The notes: generated from the sequence alone by a model not told the origin. Positions 8,924 to 17,667 are shown, counted from the stretch's first letter. The stretch: DNA of 64,000 bases from Bauldia sp. (GCA_026126065.1 JAHCJY010000004.1:124001-188000), one strand, 5' to 3'. Program-made: numbers and translations.

Positions 8924-10491
8924 GCGTTGCGGAGGTCATCGACTTTCCGGGCGCCGCCCCGCCTCCCACCGTGGACGAGGTCGCCGCCTTCTCGGTCGAG
9001 ACGGTCGGCATGACCAAGCGCTTCGGCGGCTTCGCCGCGCTCGACGACGTCTCGATCAAGGTTCGCGCCGGCACGGTCCACGCCCTCCTCGGCGAGAACG
9101 GCGCGGGCAAATCGACGCTCGTGAAATGCATCATGGGCTTCTACCAGCCCACGTCCGGCCAGTTGATCATCAACGACAAGGAGACGGTGATCCGGACGCC
9201 GAAGGACGCGCATACCAGCGGCCTCGGCATGGTCTACCAGCACTTCACCCTCATCCCGTCCCTGACGGCGATGGAGAACCTCGTGATCTCGCGGCCGCAC
9301 GTGCCGCCGGTGATCGACTGGGGCAAGGAGCGGAAGGAACTGGTGGCGTTCCTCGACCGGATGCCGTTCCGGGTCCCGCTGGACACGCCGATCTCGGAGC
9401 TCGCGGCCGGGCAGAAGCAGAAGCTGGAAATCCTCAAGCAGCTCTATCTCAAGAGCCGCTTCCTCATCCTCGACGAGCCGACGTCGGTGCTGACACCCGG
9501 CGAGGCCGAGGAGGTGCTCGGCCTCCTCAAGGGAATGGCCGGCCGCGGCGAACTGACGATCCTGATGATCACCCACAAGTTCCGCGAGGTCGAGGCGTTC
9601 TGCGAGGACGTGTCGGTGCTGCGGAAGGGCAGGCTGACCGGGACGGGCAGCGCCGCCGATCTCTCGCGCTCCGACATGGCGACGATGATGATTGGCGAGA
9701 AGACGCTGAAGAAGGTCGCCGAGCGGGTCGGCGAGCCGGATACGGCCAAGCCGGTGCTGCGGCTCGAGGACTTCGTCGTCGATGACCGGACCGGCCTCAA
9801 GACGACCAACATCGAGGCTCTCGCCGTCCATTCGCGCGAGATCGTCGGCATCGCCGGCGTTTCGGGCAACGGCCAGAAGGAACTCGCCGAGGCGCTCGGC
9901 GGCCAGCTGGTGCTGAAGCGCGGCAAGGTCAGCGTCGATGGCGCGAGCTACTCCGGCAAGCGCGACGAGTCGCGCTCTCACCAGGTGCGGTTCATCCCGG
10001 AGGAGCCACTCAAGAACGCCTGCGCGCCGCGCATGTCGGTCGCGGAGAACCTTTCCTTCCGGACCTTCGACGAGGCCGGCGAGAAACAGGTCGTCTGGCT
10101 CCGCCAGGGCCGCATCCGCAACTACGCCAAGGAACTCGTCCGGCGCTTCGGGGTGAAGACCGCTTCGATCGCAGCGCCGATCGCGACGCTGTCGGGCGGC
10201 AACGTCCAGCGCGCGGTGCTTGCACGCGAGCTGACCGGCGACGTCGAGCTCCTCATCGTCACCAACCCCTGTTTCGGACTCGATTTCTCGGCGGTGGCGG
10301 ACATCCGCTCGCAGATCGTCGCAGCCCGGAACCGCGGCGCGGCAGTCCTCCTCATCTCCGAGGACCTCGACGAAATCCTCGAACTGTCCGACCGGATTCT
10401 CGTGATGTCGGAGGGCAGGATCGTCTACGAGACGACCAGCGCCCACGCCGACGTCATGGTGATCGGGCAACACATGGCAGGGCACCACTGA
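8920..10491 (+). CDS. BMP-type ABC transporter ATP-binding protein (two ABC domains)
   Basis: The motor of the importer: 523 residues with two fused nucleotide-binding domains (YufO/RbsA type). Domain 1 has Walker [10 protein letters not shown] and Walker B LILDEPTS; its signature is degenerate (ELAAGQKQK). Domain 2 has a degenerate Walker A (VSGNGQKE) but an intact LSGGNVQR signature, which is normal for this class. It starts in an ATGA overlap with biuH. The gene is separated from its permeases by the formamidase, the small ORF and biuH, so catabolic and transport genes are interleaved in one transcription unit. Confidence 0.93.
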   Translation: MSVAEVIDFPGAAPPPTVDEVAAFSVETVGMTKRFGGFAALDDVSIKVRAGTVHALLGENGAGKSTLVKCIMGFYQPTSGQLIINDKETVIRTPKDAHTSGLGMVYQHFTLIPSLTAMENLVISRPHVPPVIDWGKERKELVAFLDRMPFRVPLDTPISELAAGQKQKLEILKQLYLKSRFLILDEPTSVLTPGEAEEVLGLLKGMAGRGELTILMITHKFREVEAFCEDVSVLRKGRLTGTGSAADLSRSDMATMMIGEKTLKKVAERVGEPDTAKPVLRLEDFVVDDRTGLKTTNIEALAVHSREIVGIAGVSGNGQKELAEALGGQLVLKRGKVSVDGASYSGKRDESRSHQVRFIPEEPLKNACAPRMSVAENLSFRTFDEAGEKQVVWLRQGRIRNYAKELVRRFGVKTASIAAPIATLSGGNVQRAVLARELTGDVELLIVTNPCFGLDFSAVADIRSQIVAARNRGAAVLLISEDLDEILELSDRILVMSEGRIVYETTSAHADVMVIGQHMAGHH

Positions 10492-10493
10492 GC

Positions 10494-11159
10494 ATGGCAG
10501 TCATCCACGCCGAACCCTTCGACATCGACCTCGATCCGGCGAAAACAGCCCTCATCGTCATCGACATGCAGCGCGATTTCATCGAGCCGGGCGGCTTCGG
10601 GGAGAGCCTTGGCAACAACGTCGCGCTCCTCCAGGCGATCGTGCCGACGGTGGGCAAGCTCATTGCCGGCTTTCGGGCCGCGGGCGTTCCTGTGATCCAC
10701 ACGATGGAGTGCCACAAGCCCGACCTCTCGGACTGCCCGCCTTCGAAGCGCGAACGCGGCAGCCCTTCGCTGCGAATCGGCGACGAGGGTCCGATGGGCC
10801 GCCTCCTCATCACGGGTGAACCAGGAACGGCGATCATCGACGCACTCGCGCCCCTGGAGTCCGAGATCGTCATCGAGAAGCCCGGCAAGGGGGCGTTCTA
10901 TGCGACCGAACTCGGGGACATCCTCAGGAAGCTCGGAACGAAGCAACTCGTCTTCGCCGGCGTGACGACGGAGGTCTGCGTCCAGACCACGATGCGCGAG
11001 GCGAACGACCGCGGCTTCGACGTCGTCCTCGCGGTCGACGCGACCGAGAGCTACTTTCCGGAATTCAAGGCGGCGACGGTGGCGATGGTGCGGGCGCAGG
11101 GCGCGATCGTCGGCTGGACCGCGTCGACCGACCAGGTCGTCGGTGCGCTTCGTGGCTGA
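10494..11159 (+). CDS. Isochorismatase-fold cysteine hydrolase, candidate triuret/guanylurea/biuret hydrolase
   Basis: A 221-residue paralogue of BiuH in the same operon, starting 2 bp after the ATPase stop. The triad is intact: Asp24 (IVIDMQRD), Lys129 (IEKPGKGAF) and Cys162 (GVTTEVCV). It lacks the BiuH-specific N-terminal [11 protein letters not shown] block and differs in the substrate-pocket loops, so it should act on a different ureido compound. Triuret hydrolase (TrtA) and guanylurea hydrolase belong to this family, and either would feed biuret or related products into the pathway. Sequence alone does not choose between them. Confidence 0.75.
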   Translation: MAVIHAEPFDIDLDPAKTALIVIDMQRDFIEPGGFGESLGNNVALLQAIVPTVGKLIAGFRAAGVPVIHTMECHKPDLSDCPPSKRERGSPSLRIGDEGPMGRLLITGEPGTAIIDALAPLESEIVIEKPGKGAFYATELGDILRKLGTKQLVFAGVTTEVCVQTTMREANDRGFDVVLAVDATESYFPEFKAATVAMVRAQGAIVGWTASTDQVVGALRG

Positions 11160-11496
11160 TCCCGTGTCGTTTGCAGACCTCATCACCGGCGGATGGAAGG
11201 ACGCGGCGTTCGGGCCATTCCGCGAGGGCGTCGACATGTGCCGGCTCGCCGGCGATCCGGACGGAGCATCAATTGCTCTCCTTCGGTATGAGCCGGGCGC
11301 GCGGGTGCCGCTCCACGAGCATATGGGACTCGAGACAATTCTCGTGCTCGACGGCGTTCAGTATGACGACCGCGGTCGCTACGAGGCAGGCTCGATGGTG
11401 GTCAACCCCGCGGGGTCGCAGCATCGCGTCTGGTCCGACGAGGGCTGCGTCGTGCTGATCCTGTGGGAGAAGCCGGTGCGGATCCTCGAAGAATGA
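11143..11496 (+). CDS. Cupin-domain protein
   Basis: A small single-domain cupin (117 residues from GTG 11143). The motif region PLHEHMGLETILVLDG matches the first cupin metal motif (H-x-H...E), followed by GSMVVNPAGSQHRVWS, giving a plausible His/His/Glu/His metal site, as in ChrR-type cupins. It overlaps the end of the previous gene by 17 bp and the start of atzF by 4 bp (ATGA). GTG codons at 11152 and 11164 are alternative starts. In this operon it could be a metal-dependent accessory enzyme or a sensor; neither is shown. Confidence 0.75.
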   Translation: MRFVADPVSFADLITGGWKDAAFGPFREGVDMCRLAGDPDGASIALLRYEPGARVPLHEHMGLETILVLDGVQYDDRGRYEAGSMVVNPAGSQHRVWSDEGCVVLILWEKPVRILEE

Positions 11497-13331
11497 CCAT
11501 GCCGGCCGCCATGACCGACATCACCGCCCTGCCCTTCACCATTCCAGCCCTTCGCGCGGCCTATGCCGCCGGCCTCTCGCCGCGGGCGGTGGCCGAGGAA
11601 GTTCTGCGACGGCTCGAGGATGCGGACGATCCGGGCATCTTCATCTCGCTCGCCGCGTGGGACGAACTCGAGGGCGCCGCGGTCGCGCTTGGACGCTACG
11701 ACGCAAGCCGGCCGCTGTGGGGCGTACCCGTGGCGATCAAGGACAACATCGACGCAAGGGGCTTCGCCACCACGGCCGCCTGCCAGTCGTTCGCCTACTG
11801 GCCGCACGACGACGCCGAGGCGGTTGCGCGGCTTCGCAGCGCCGGGGCGCTCATCGTCGGCAAGACGAATCTGGACCAGTTCGCGACCGGACTCGTCGGC
11901 GTGCGAACGCCTTATCCGGTACCGAAGAACCCGCTGATGCCGGGGCATGTGCCGGGCGGCTCCTCGTCCGGGTCAGCGACCGCCGTCTCGCGCGGGATCG
12001 TCGCGTTCGCGCTCGGCACCGATACGGCAGGCTCCGGCCGCGTACCGGCCGCGTACAACAACATCGTCGGCCTGAAGCCGACCTTCGGCGCGATCTCGGC
12101 GCGCGGAATGGTTCCGGCCTGCCGCACGCTCGACTGCGTCTCCGTGTTCGCCCACACCGTCGACGACGCCTGGATCGCGTTCGAGGTGCTGGCCGCACCC
12201 GATCCCGCCGACGCCTATTCCCGTCCGCTTCCCGCCGGTCCGGCGAGCATCCCGCCATCGTTCCGTATCGGCGTGCCCCGCCGCGAGGATCGCGTATTCT
12301 TCGATGCCGCGGCCGAAGCCGCATTCGAGGCGTCGGAGAAGGTCGCGGAAGAGCTTGGCGCAACATTGGTGCCGATCGATTTCGCGCCGTTCTTCGAGGT
12401 GGGAACGCTGCTGTATGGCGGCCCCTGGGTTGCGGAACGTCACGCCGGAATTCGATCGTTCTTCTCGGAGCACGCCGGCGACCTCCTGAGCGTGACGCGC
12501 GACATCATCGGCAGGGCGACGCATCTTTCGGCAACCGACGCGTTCGAGGGGCTCTATCGCCTCAAGGCGCTGGCGGTTCGGGCCGAGGCGGCTATGTCGG
12601 GCATCGACATGCTGATGGTGCCGTCGGTGCCGGGCCTCTGCTGGCTGGATGAAGTCGCGGCGGACCCCTTCGGAGCGAACGCCCGGCTGGGCACGTACAC
12701 GAACTTCGTCAACCTCCTCGACCTTAGCGCGCTGGCGGTTCCGGCGTCAGAACGGCTTGATGGCCGTCCGCAGGGCGTCACCTTCATTGGCCGGAGCGGC
12801 GCCGACGCGGTGCTCGCGGCGTTCGGACGGCAAATGCATGGCGCGACGGGCTCCACGCTGGGCGCGACGGCGTGGCCGCTGCCGCGACTCGAGGAACGCC
12901 CTCTCGAGGAGCCCCGCGACTGGATGCCGGTGATGGTGTTCGGCGCGCACATGTCGGGCCTGCCGCTCAACCATGAACTCATCCGCGAGGGCGGCCGCCT
13001 CGTCCGCGTCGCGCGCACCGCGCCCGACTACCGGCTCCATCTGCTGGGCGGAAAGCTACCCCGGCCTGGCCTCGTGCGAGGAGGCGCCGCGCATGGCACC
13101 TCGATCGAGGGGGAGATCTGGCTGGTGCCGCCGGAAGGGTTCGGACGCTTCGTCGCCGGCGTCATGGCGCCGCTCGCGATCGGCACGGTGTGGCTCGACG
13201 ACGGATCGTCGGTGAAGGGCTTCATCGCCGAGACGGAAGGGGTGCGCGGCACGCCCGATATTTCCGGCTACGGTTCGTGGCGTCGCTACATTACTGCCGT
13301 CGAGGCGCGCCAGCCTGAAGCGGTGCGCTGA
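11493..13331 (+). CDS. atzF: Allophanate hydrolase
   Basis: Hydrolyses allophanate to two ammonia and two CO2, the last step of biuret use. It is an amidase-signature enzyme of about 612 residues with the Lys-cisSer-Ser triad at Lys83 (VAIKDN), Ser157 (GGSSSGS) and Ser181 (TDTAGSGRVP); the spacing agrees with Pseudomonas AtzF. A C-terminal domain (after about residue 475) matches the extra domain of allophanate hydrolases. The start is taken at ATG 11493, in an ATGA overlap with the cupin gene; ATG 11499 and 11511 are possible, the last giving 606 residues. Its 3' end overlaps the convergent GntR gene by 41 bp. No urea carboxylase gene is present, so the allophanate must come from biuret. Confidence 0.92.
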   Translation: MTMPAAMTDITALPFTIPALRAAYAAGLSPRAVAEEVLRRLEDADDPGIFISLAAWDELEGAAVALGRYDASRPLWGVPVAIKDNIDARGFATTAACQSFAYWPHDDAEAVARLRSAGALIVGKTNLDQFATGLVGVRTPYPVPKNPLMPGHVPGGSSSGSATAVSRGIVAFALGTDTAGSGRVPAAYNNIVGLKPTFGAISARGMVPACRTLDCVSVFAHTVDDAWIAFEVLAAPDPADAYSRPLPAGPASIPPSFRIGVPRREDRVFFDAAAEAAFEASEKVAEELGATLVPIDFAPFFEVGTLLYGGPWVAERHAGIRSFFSEHAGDLLSVTRDIIGRATHLSATDAFEGLYRLKALAVRAEAAMSGIDMLMVPSVPGLCWLDEVAADPFGANARLGTYTNFVNLLDLSALAVPASERLDGRPQGVTFIGRSGADAVLAAFGRQMHGATGSTLGATAWPLPRLEERPLEEPRDWMPVMVFGAHMSGLPLNHELIREGGRLVRVARTAPDYRLHLLGGKLPRPGLVRGGAAHGTSIEGEIWLVPPEGFGRFVAGVMAPLAIGTVWLDDGSSVKGFIAETEGVRGTPDISGYGSWRRYITAVEARQPEAVR

Positions 13332-13998
13332 CCCCCGACCTCTCGTGACCCGGGATCGACTGGGTCACGTTCTCGACCGCCGTGCGGACCACGAGGATGT
13401 GCCGACGCATCTCGGTTGCGGCAGCCTCGGCGTCGCCGCGCAGGATCGCCTCCACCACCTGGCCATGCTCGACGTGCGATTTGGCGACCCGACCGATCGT
13501 CTCGAACTGGGCGTGGCGGAACGGAGCGAGGCGCGCCCGCACGAGCATGGCCATCTCGCTCAGGAAAACGTTGTGGGCGCCGCGGTAGATTGCATCGTGA
13601 AAGACATCGTTCGCCACGACGTAGGCAGCGAGCGCCCCCTCGGACACGATCGCGCCGGCTGACGCATGAAGCTGCTCGAGTTCGCGCCGCTCGGCAGGTG
13701 TCATGGCCGTCGCGGCCAGACGCGCGGTCATGGCCTCAAGCTCCGCCATCACCACGAACATCTCGTCGAGCCGCTGCTCCGAGATATCAGCCGCAACGGC
13801 CCCACGATGCGGTCGCGCCTCGGCGAGCCCGATCGCCTCGAGCTGGCGTATCGCCTCGCGGACCGGCGTGCGCGAGACACCGAACGCGGCGGCCAGCCGG
13901 GTCTCGTCGAGGGCCTCCCCCGGGCCGATCCGGCCATGGACGATATCGTCGGCGAGCGCGGCCTGAATTTCCTGGGCCCGGGTCAGTCGGGGCGGCAT
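13291..13998 (-). CDS. GntR-family regulator, FCD type
   Basis: A DNA-binding regulator of 235 residues. The N-terminal winged helix (FGVSRTPVREAIRQLEAIGL, about residues 40-59) is typical of the FadR/VanR branch, and the all-helical FCD ligand domain follows. The gene converges on the biuret operon with tails overlapping by 41 bp, so it is very likely its local regulator, with a pathway intermediate as ligand (inference). Candidate operators are the palindrome at 3656-3671 and a related half-site at 14071-14080. Confidence 0.88.
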   Translation of the reverse strand: MPPRLTRAQEIQAALADDIVHGRIGPGEALDETRLAAAFGVSRTPVREAIRQLEAIGLAEARPHRGAVAADISEQRLDEMFVVMAELEAMTARLAATAMTPAERRELEQLHASAGAIVSEGALAAYVVANDVFHDAIYRGAHNVFLSEMAMLVRARLAPFRHAQFETIGRVAKSHVEHGQVVEAILRGDAEAAATEMRRHILVVRTAVENVTQSIPGHERSGVSAPLQAGAPRRQ

Positions 13999-14070
13999 GT
14001 GTCGTCTCGGCTGTAAGCGAGCATTTACGGTCGCGCATATTCCTCCTTCGCAGCGGAAGGTTCAATGCGG

Positions 14071-14080
14071 TGCATGCAAG
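14071..14080. promoter_or_regulatory. Possible second GntR operator (partial match)
   Basis: On the minus strand this reads CTTGCATGCA, sharing TTGCAT-x-CA with the palindrome before the biuret operon. It lies about 73 bp upstream of the GntR start, where an autoregulatory site would be expected. The match is short and imperfect. Confidence 0.25.
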
Positions 14081-14162
14081 TGTGCAGTGCGTCCCCGGAG
14101 ACCGTCGACACCGCGGCCCGCGGCGGCCAAGCTGTGGCACCTTTCTTGACGGACGTTTGCCC

Positions 14163-14465
14163 ATGCCGACCGCAGCCGAGTGCCAGACCAAGGACGAAGT
14201 CAGGTCCGAGATCGACCGGATCGACGCGGTGCTGGTGGCGCTTCTGGCGGAGAGATTCGGGTTCGTCCGCCGGATGGCCGAACTGAAGCGGGCACCCAGC
14301 GACGCCTACGACGAGGACCGGATCGAAGCCGTCCTCGGCCTGGTGCGGCGCGAGGCGGAGAAGCACGGTCTGGACGTCGAGCTCGCGGAGAGCCTCTGGC
14401 GACGCCTCATCGAGTGGAACATCGCGTTCGAGGAGAGGTCGATCGGCCGGATCGCCGAGCCCTAG
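14163..14465 (+). CDS. Chorismate mutase, AroQ type
   Basis: A 100-residue all-helical chorismate mutase, converting chorismate to prephenate for phenylalanine and tyrosine synthesis. The helix-1 pattern RSEIDRIDAVLVALLAERF and the following RRMAELK carry the expected Arg and Lys of the active site, and the length fits the monofunctional AroQ family. The ATG at 14163 is used; the long in-frame extension upstream runs through the promoter region and the GntR gene and is not credible. It is followed within 20 bp by a strong hairpin terminator. Confidence 0.88.
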   Translation: MPTAAECQTKDEVRSEIDRIDAVLVALLAERFGFVRRMAELKRAPSDAYDEDRIEAVLGLVRREAEKHGLDVELAESLWRRLIEWNIAFEERSIGRIAEP

Positions 14466-14482
14466 GGCGTTCGCTGCGAAGA

Positions 14483-14507
14483 AACGGCGGGGCCGAGCCC
14501 CGCCGTT
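14483..14507. terminator. Bidirectional hairpin terminator
   Basis: An 11-bp perfect stem (AACGGCGGGGC / GCCCCGCCGTT) with a 3-base loop CGA sits between the convergent chorismate mutase and SH3-protein genes. It ends in TT on either strand rather than a long T run, so termination in both directions is plausible. Confidence 0.75.
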
Positions 14508-14517
14508 CAGGTTGGCG

Positions 14518-15249
14518 CTAGCGGAAGACGTAGACGATCACCCGTGTGCTGGGGTCGACGAGAACCAGCTGCCCATTGATGTAGGCATAGGGATACTCGT
14601 AGTTCGGGACCGGGTAGAGCGTGAGGTCCGCAGGCACGCCTGCACCGACGACGACCTCACCTGCCAGATAGACGGGCTGCGGTTGCTGCTGCTGGATATA
14701 GGTGACGACGGTCTGCGGCGGGATCACGTTGACGCCCACAGCAGCGCCGATGGCGGCACCCACAGCCGCACCGATCGGACCGGCTATCAGCGCGCCGATC
14801 GTGGCGCCGGCGCCGATACCGCCAGCGGCACCGAAGATGCGCGCGCGATCATTGTAGAACTCCTGGTTCTGATAATACTGGTTGAAGTAGGCCTCCGGGT
14901 CGTAGACGACCGTGGGAGGCGGGTTCTGCACAACCTGCGGCAGCGGAACCGGTGCGGGAAGAGGCGCTGTGACGGTGCCGCCATAGATCAGGTAGGCGGA
15001 GTAGGACCAGCCGCGATTGCCGTTCCAGTCAATGTCACACCACGCCAGGGCCGCGTCGCAGCCATAGATGTTCACCGCGGCATTGGCCGGAATCGTGGTG
15101 ATCACGGGGTATGCGGGTCCGGGGCCCGCACGGAGGTTGAGGTCGACGACGACCGTTGCCGTCGCGGTCACCGACTGCGCCACGGATATCGTGGGGAACG
15201 AAACCGCGGCAAGCAACGTTGCGGCAGCTACTTTTGGCAAGATACGCAT
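14518..15249 (-). CDS. Exported SH3-domain protein with glycine-zipper segment
   Basis: A secreted or envelope protein of 243 residues. The start at 15249 gives a Sec signal peptide (ending ISVAQS) and has an AAGGAAG site; the longer form from 15282 is less likely. A bacterial SH3 domain follows (LNLRAGPGPAYPVITTIP, with a Cys pair in GCDAALAWC). A Pro-rich and Tyr/Gln-rich linker leads to a Gly/Ala-rich membrane-inserting segment (about residues 138-173) and a C-terminal tail of the DUF1236 style. Such proteins are common in Hyphomicrobiales and their function is unknown. Confidence 0.8.
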   Translation of the reverse strand: MRILPKVAAATLLAAVSFPTISVAQSVTATATVVVDLNLRAGPGPAYPVITTIPANAAVNIYGCDAALAWCDIDWNGNRGWSYSAYLIYGGTVTAPLPAPVPLPQVVQNPPPTVVYDPEAYFNQYYQNQEFYNDRARIFGAAGGIGAGATIGALIAGPIGAAVGAAIGAAVGVNVIPPQTVVTYIQQQQPQPVYLAGEVVVGAGVPADLTLYPVPNYEYPYAYINGQLVLVDPSTRVIVYVFR

Positions 15250-15344
15250 GTTGTTCAGCTTCCTTGTCGTGCACTGCCCCACTACACACTCAACGCAGCA
15301 GGCCGGCGCTCAGTTGCCTCGGAAGCATCAGACGATCGCGAAAT

Positions 15345-16547
15345 TCAACGTTTTGTGGCCGCCGCGAGCTTGGCCGCAGCTTTGGCCTTCTCCGCTTCCT
15401 CGCGCCGCTTCGTTGCGCTCCGGCTTGCCACCGCGCGACGGCGAACGCGCTGGGCGGGCTCCGGCGTCGCCGGCGTATCCTTGAGGGGAACGTCTTCGGG
15501 CTTCTCCATCAGCGTCTCCTCCTTGAGCAGGCTCCGGACATAGAGTTCGCGGATGAGGATGTAGAGCGAGACCGACAGCGGCGCGGCGACAACGATGCCG
15601 GGGATGCCGAAGACGATGCCGAGTGCGACCAGCGAGAACAGGAACAGCACCGGCGGCAGCTCGACGATCCGCCGCTGCAGCATCGGCGTCAGGAGGTTCG
15701 CCTCGAACTGCTGCACCACGACGTACAGGGCGATCGTCCACAGCAGCAGGGTCGTGTCCTCGGCAAAGGCGATCAGGAGCGCAGGAAGCACCGCCACGAA
15801 CGGGCCGATGATCGGCACGAACTCGCCAAGGCCGGCGATCAGGCCGAGCGCGAGCGGCGACGGCAAGCCGATCGCCCACGCGCCGAGTCCCGTCAGCACA
15901 CCGACCACGACCATCGCGACCAGTTGGGCCCGGATCCACAGCTTGAGGCCGTCGCCGACCTTGTCGAACGCCTCGCGGACCTTGGCGTGCCATGCCTTGG
16001 GGAAGAGAAGAACGGCGCCGTCGCGATACCTGGTCGGCTCGGCGGCGATGAAGGTGCCCGCGACCAGAATGAGAAGGAAGGTGGTGCCGATCGTCACCAG
16101 TGCTCCGACCACGCTCATGAGGCCGGTCAGGAGCTGGTCGCCCATGCCGCCGATCGTCTCGGCGATCTCGTCGGCAGTGCTGGGAAGTCGGATGCCCCAG
16201 GCATCCTCGATCTGGTTCGCCGCCTCCGCGACGCGGTCGAGAAGGTTGGGGAGTTGGGTCTGGATCTGCGGCCATGCCAGAAAGAACGCGAGGCCGAGCA
16301 CCGCTACAACGAGAAGACAGGCGATCGTCAGGCTGGCCTTCTGGCCGAGATGGGTCCACTTGCGGATCCGGCCCGCGGCGGCGCCGAGACCAACGGCGAC
16401 GAGCACCGAAGCGAACGCGATCAGCCAGACATCCCGGAGGAGAATGGCGACGGTCACGACCAGAACGACCGCGACCGTGATCAGCAGCTTCCTGAGATAG
16501 GGCAGTTGCTCCTGCGGCTGCCAGCTCGGCGCATGACGGCTTGCCAT
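15345..16547 (-). CDS. AI-2E family membrane transporter
   Basis: A 400-residue inner-membrane protein of the AI-2 exporter-like superfamily (PerM/TqsA/YhhT), with about eight hydrophobic segments, the conserved GLIAGLGEFVPIIGPFVA block and a long Lys/Arg/Glu-rich cytoplasmic tail (from about residue 350). The start at 16547 follows a GGAGGT site; the longer in-frame form has no such site. A perfect EcfG-type promoter lies about 26 bp upstream, so it probably belongs to the general stress regulon. The substrate is unknown; homologues include osmolyte exporters and antiporters as well as AI-2 exporters. Confidence 0.88.
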   Translation of the reverse strand: MASRHAPSWQPQEQLPYLRKLLITVAVVLVVTVAILLRDVWLIAFASVLVAVGLGAAAGRIRKWTHLGQKASLTIACLLVVAVLGLAFFLAWPQIQTQLPNLLDRVAEAANQIEDAWGIRLPSTADEIAETIGGMGDQLLTGLMSVVGALVTIGTTFLLILVAGTFIAAEPTRYRDGAVLLFPKAWHAKVREAFDKVGDGLKLWIRAQLVAMVVVGVLTGLGAWAIGLPSPLALGLIAGLGEFVPIIGPFVAVLPALLIAFAEDTTLLLWTIALYVVVQQFEANLLTPMLQRRIVELPPVLFLFSLVALGIVFGIPGIVVAAPLSVSLYILIRELYVRSLLKEETLMEKPEDVPLKDTPATPEPAQRVRRRAVASRSATKRREEAEKAKAAAKLAAATKR

Positions 16548-16572
16548 AGATCGACCTCCACCTGTGCCCTTA

Positions 16573-16597
16573 AACGGACCCAAAGGCGGGCGGTTCC
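16573..16597 (-). promoter_or_regulatory. EcfG-type general stress promoter for the AI-2E family gene
   Basis: On the minus strand GGAAC (16597-16593) and CGTT (16576-16573) are separated by exactly 16 bases, an exact match to the alphaproteobacterial EcfG consensus. Transcription would start near 16566, leaving a leader of about 20 bases containing the GGAGGT site. Confidence 0.75.
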
Positions 16598-16708
16598 GTA
16601 GCGGCGCCATGCGGCCCCCGTGACGGCTCGTCGCGACGCGCCGTGGCAACCGTGACGCCATCGGCCGCGTTGGGTGGGCTGAGGGTGCTCAAGCAACGGA
16701 GCGAACCG

Positions 16709-16897
16709 ATGAAGGATCGCAGACTCACAAACCAGTCTTCCCCGCCCCCGCGCGCCGGCATGGAACCATGGCCGAGGACCGAGGATCGCTGGCCGATCGC
16801 CACATGGATGAGCCCGTGGGCTTTCGACGACGAAGAGCCCGAGGCTACGAGTCAGGGAGGCCTTGCAGGCTATCCGGCGCACTCATCACGCCATTAG
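16709..16897 (+). CDS. Possible small protein between two stress promoters (62 residues)
   Basis: An ATG at 16709 with a CGGAG site 8-9 bases before it opens a 62-codon frame ending at 16897. The product is soluble, rich in Trp and Pro with an acidic patch (SPWAFDDEEPEA). No family is recognised. It lies in the 521-bp region between the divergent AI-2E and CHRD genes, which otherwise holds only their promoters. Support is the ribosome site and position only, so it may be spurious. Confidence 0.3.
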   Translation: MKDRRLTNQSSPPPRAGMEPWPRTEDRWPIATWMSPWAFDDEEPEATSQGGLAGYPAHSSRH

Positions 16898-16971
16898 GCG
16901 CGAGCCCGGGGTAAGGGCTGCGGATCGGTACTGTACGGAGGACGAAACTGTTCGAACGCGATAGGTCGCGT

Positions 16972-16996
16972 GGAACCCTTGGGGCACCGTGCCGTT
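16972..16996 (+). promoter_or_regulatory. EcfG-type general stress promoter for the CHRD gene
   Basis: GGAAC (16972-16976), 16 bases, then CGTT (16993-16996): an exact EcfG consensus match 73 bp before the CHRD start codon. A leader of about 65 bases is predicted. Confidence 0.75.
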
Positions 16997-17068
16997 CTGC
17001 CGGGATGGGGGGTCGTGGATCGCCGACGAGCGATCCCCGCAACCACAGCAGAACGAGGACGAAACCCC

Positions 17069-17602
17069 ATGCGTCATGCTCTTGCTACGAGAATGCTCGG
17101 GTTCGGTGCGGCAACCGCAATCGTCGGTGCATCCGCGCTCGCAGTGGCCCAGGCGCCCGCTCTGGATGCCGCGGCAGAAGACGCCTTCGTGACAGAAACC
17201 ACGGCGACGCACCACGCCGAGTTGACCGGCGCCAACGAGGTGCCGGCGAACACGACGACCGGTACCGGAGAGGCCTGGATCCTCATCGATCCGCAGAACA
17301 ACTCGGTTCGCTGGTACGTCACCTATGACGGCCTGACCGGCCCGGTGACCGGCGCCCATATCCACGGACCTGCCGGCGTTGACGAGAATGCCGGGGTCAT
17401 CATCGACCTCGGGACCGGCGATACCGTCGACCGCTACAACTCGCCGATCCAGGGCGAGATAACCGACCTGACGGCCGAGCAGATCGCTCAGGGCGAAGCT
17501 GGCATGTGGTATGTGAACATCCACACCGAGGCCAACCCGGCCGGCGAGATCCGTGGCCAGATCGTCGTCAAGGACAGCGCCGCCGCTCCGGCTCCGATGT
17601 AG
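17069..17602 (+). CDS. Exported CHRD-domain protein
   Basis: A 177-residue exported protein. A signal peptide (about residues 1-28, ending AVAQA) is followed by one CHRD domain (about 48-168) with the expected motifs AELTGANEVPAN, HIHGPAGVDENAGV and NIHTEANPAGEIRGQI. The domain was named from chordin and is found in many bacterial secreted proteins of unknown function. The start at 17069 is chosen because the longer frame lacks a signal. It is driven by an EcfG-type promoter, suggesting an envelope role under stress or starvation, and is followed by a hairpin terminator. Confidence 0.88.
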   Translation: MRHALATRMLGFGAATAIVGASALAVAQAPALDAAAEDAFVTETTATHHAELTGANEVPANTTTGTGEAWILIDPQNNSVRWYVTYDGLTGPVTGAHIHGPAGVDENAGVIIDLGTGDTVDRYNSPIQGEITDLTAEQIAQGEAGMWYVNIHTEANPAGEIRGQIVVKDSAAAPAPM

Positions 17603-17638
17603 GTCGCAACAGCCGCCAAGCGCGCCAACCACCGGGGG

Positions 17639-17667
17639 GCGGCGGTTCGATCCGCCGCTCCTTTCTT
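17639..17667 (+). terminator. Rho-independent terminator of the CHRD gene
   Basis: Stem GCGGCGG / CCGCCGC (7 bp) with loop TTCGAT, followed by the pyrimidine-rich TCCTTTCTT. Confidence 0.65.
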
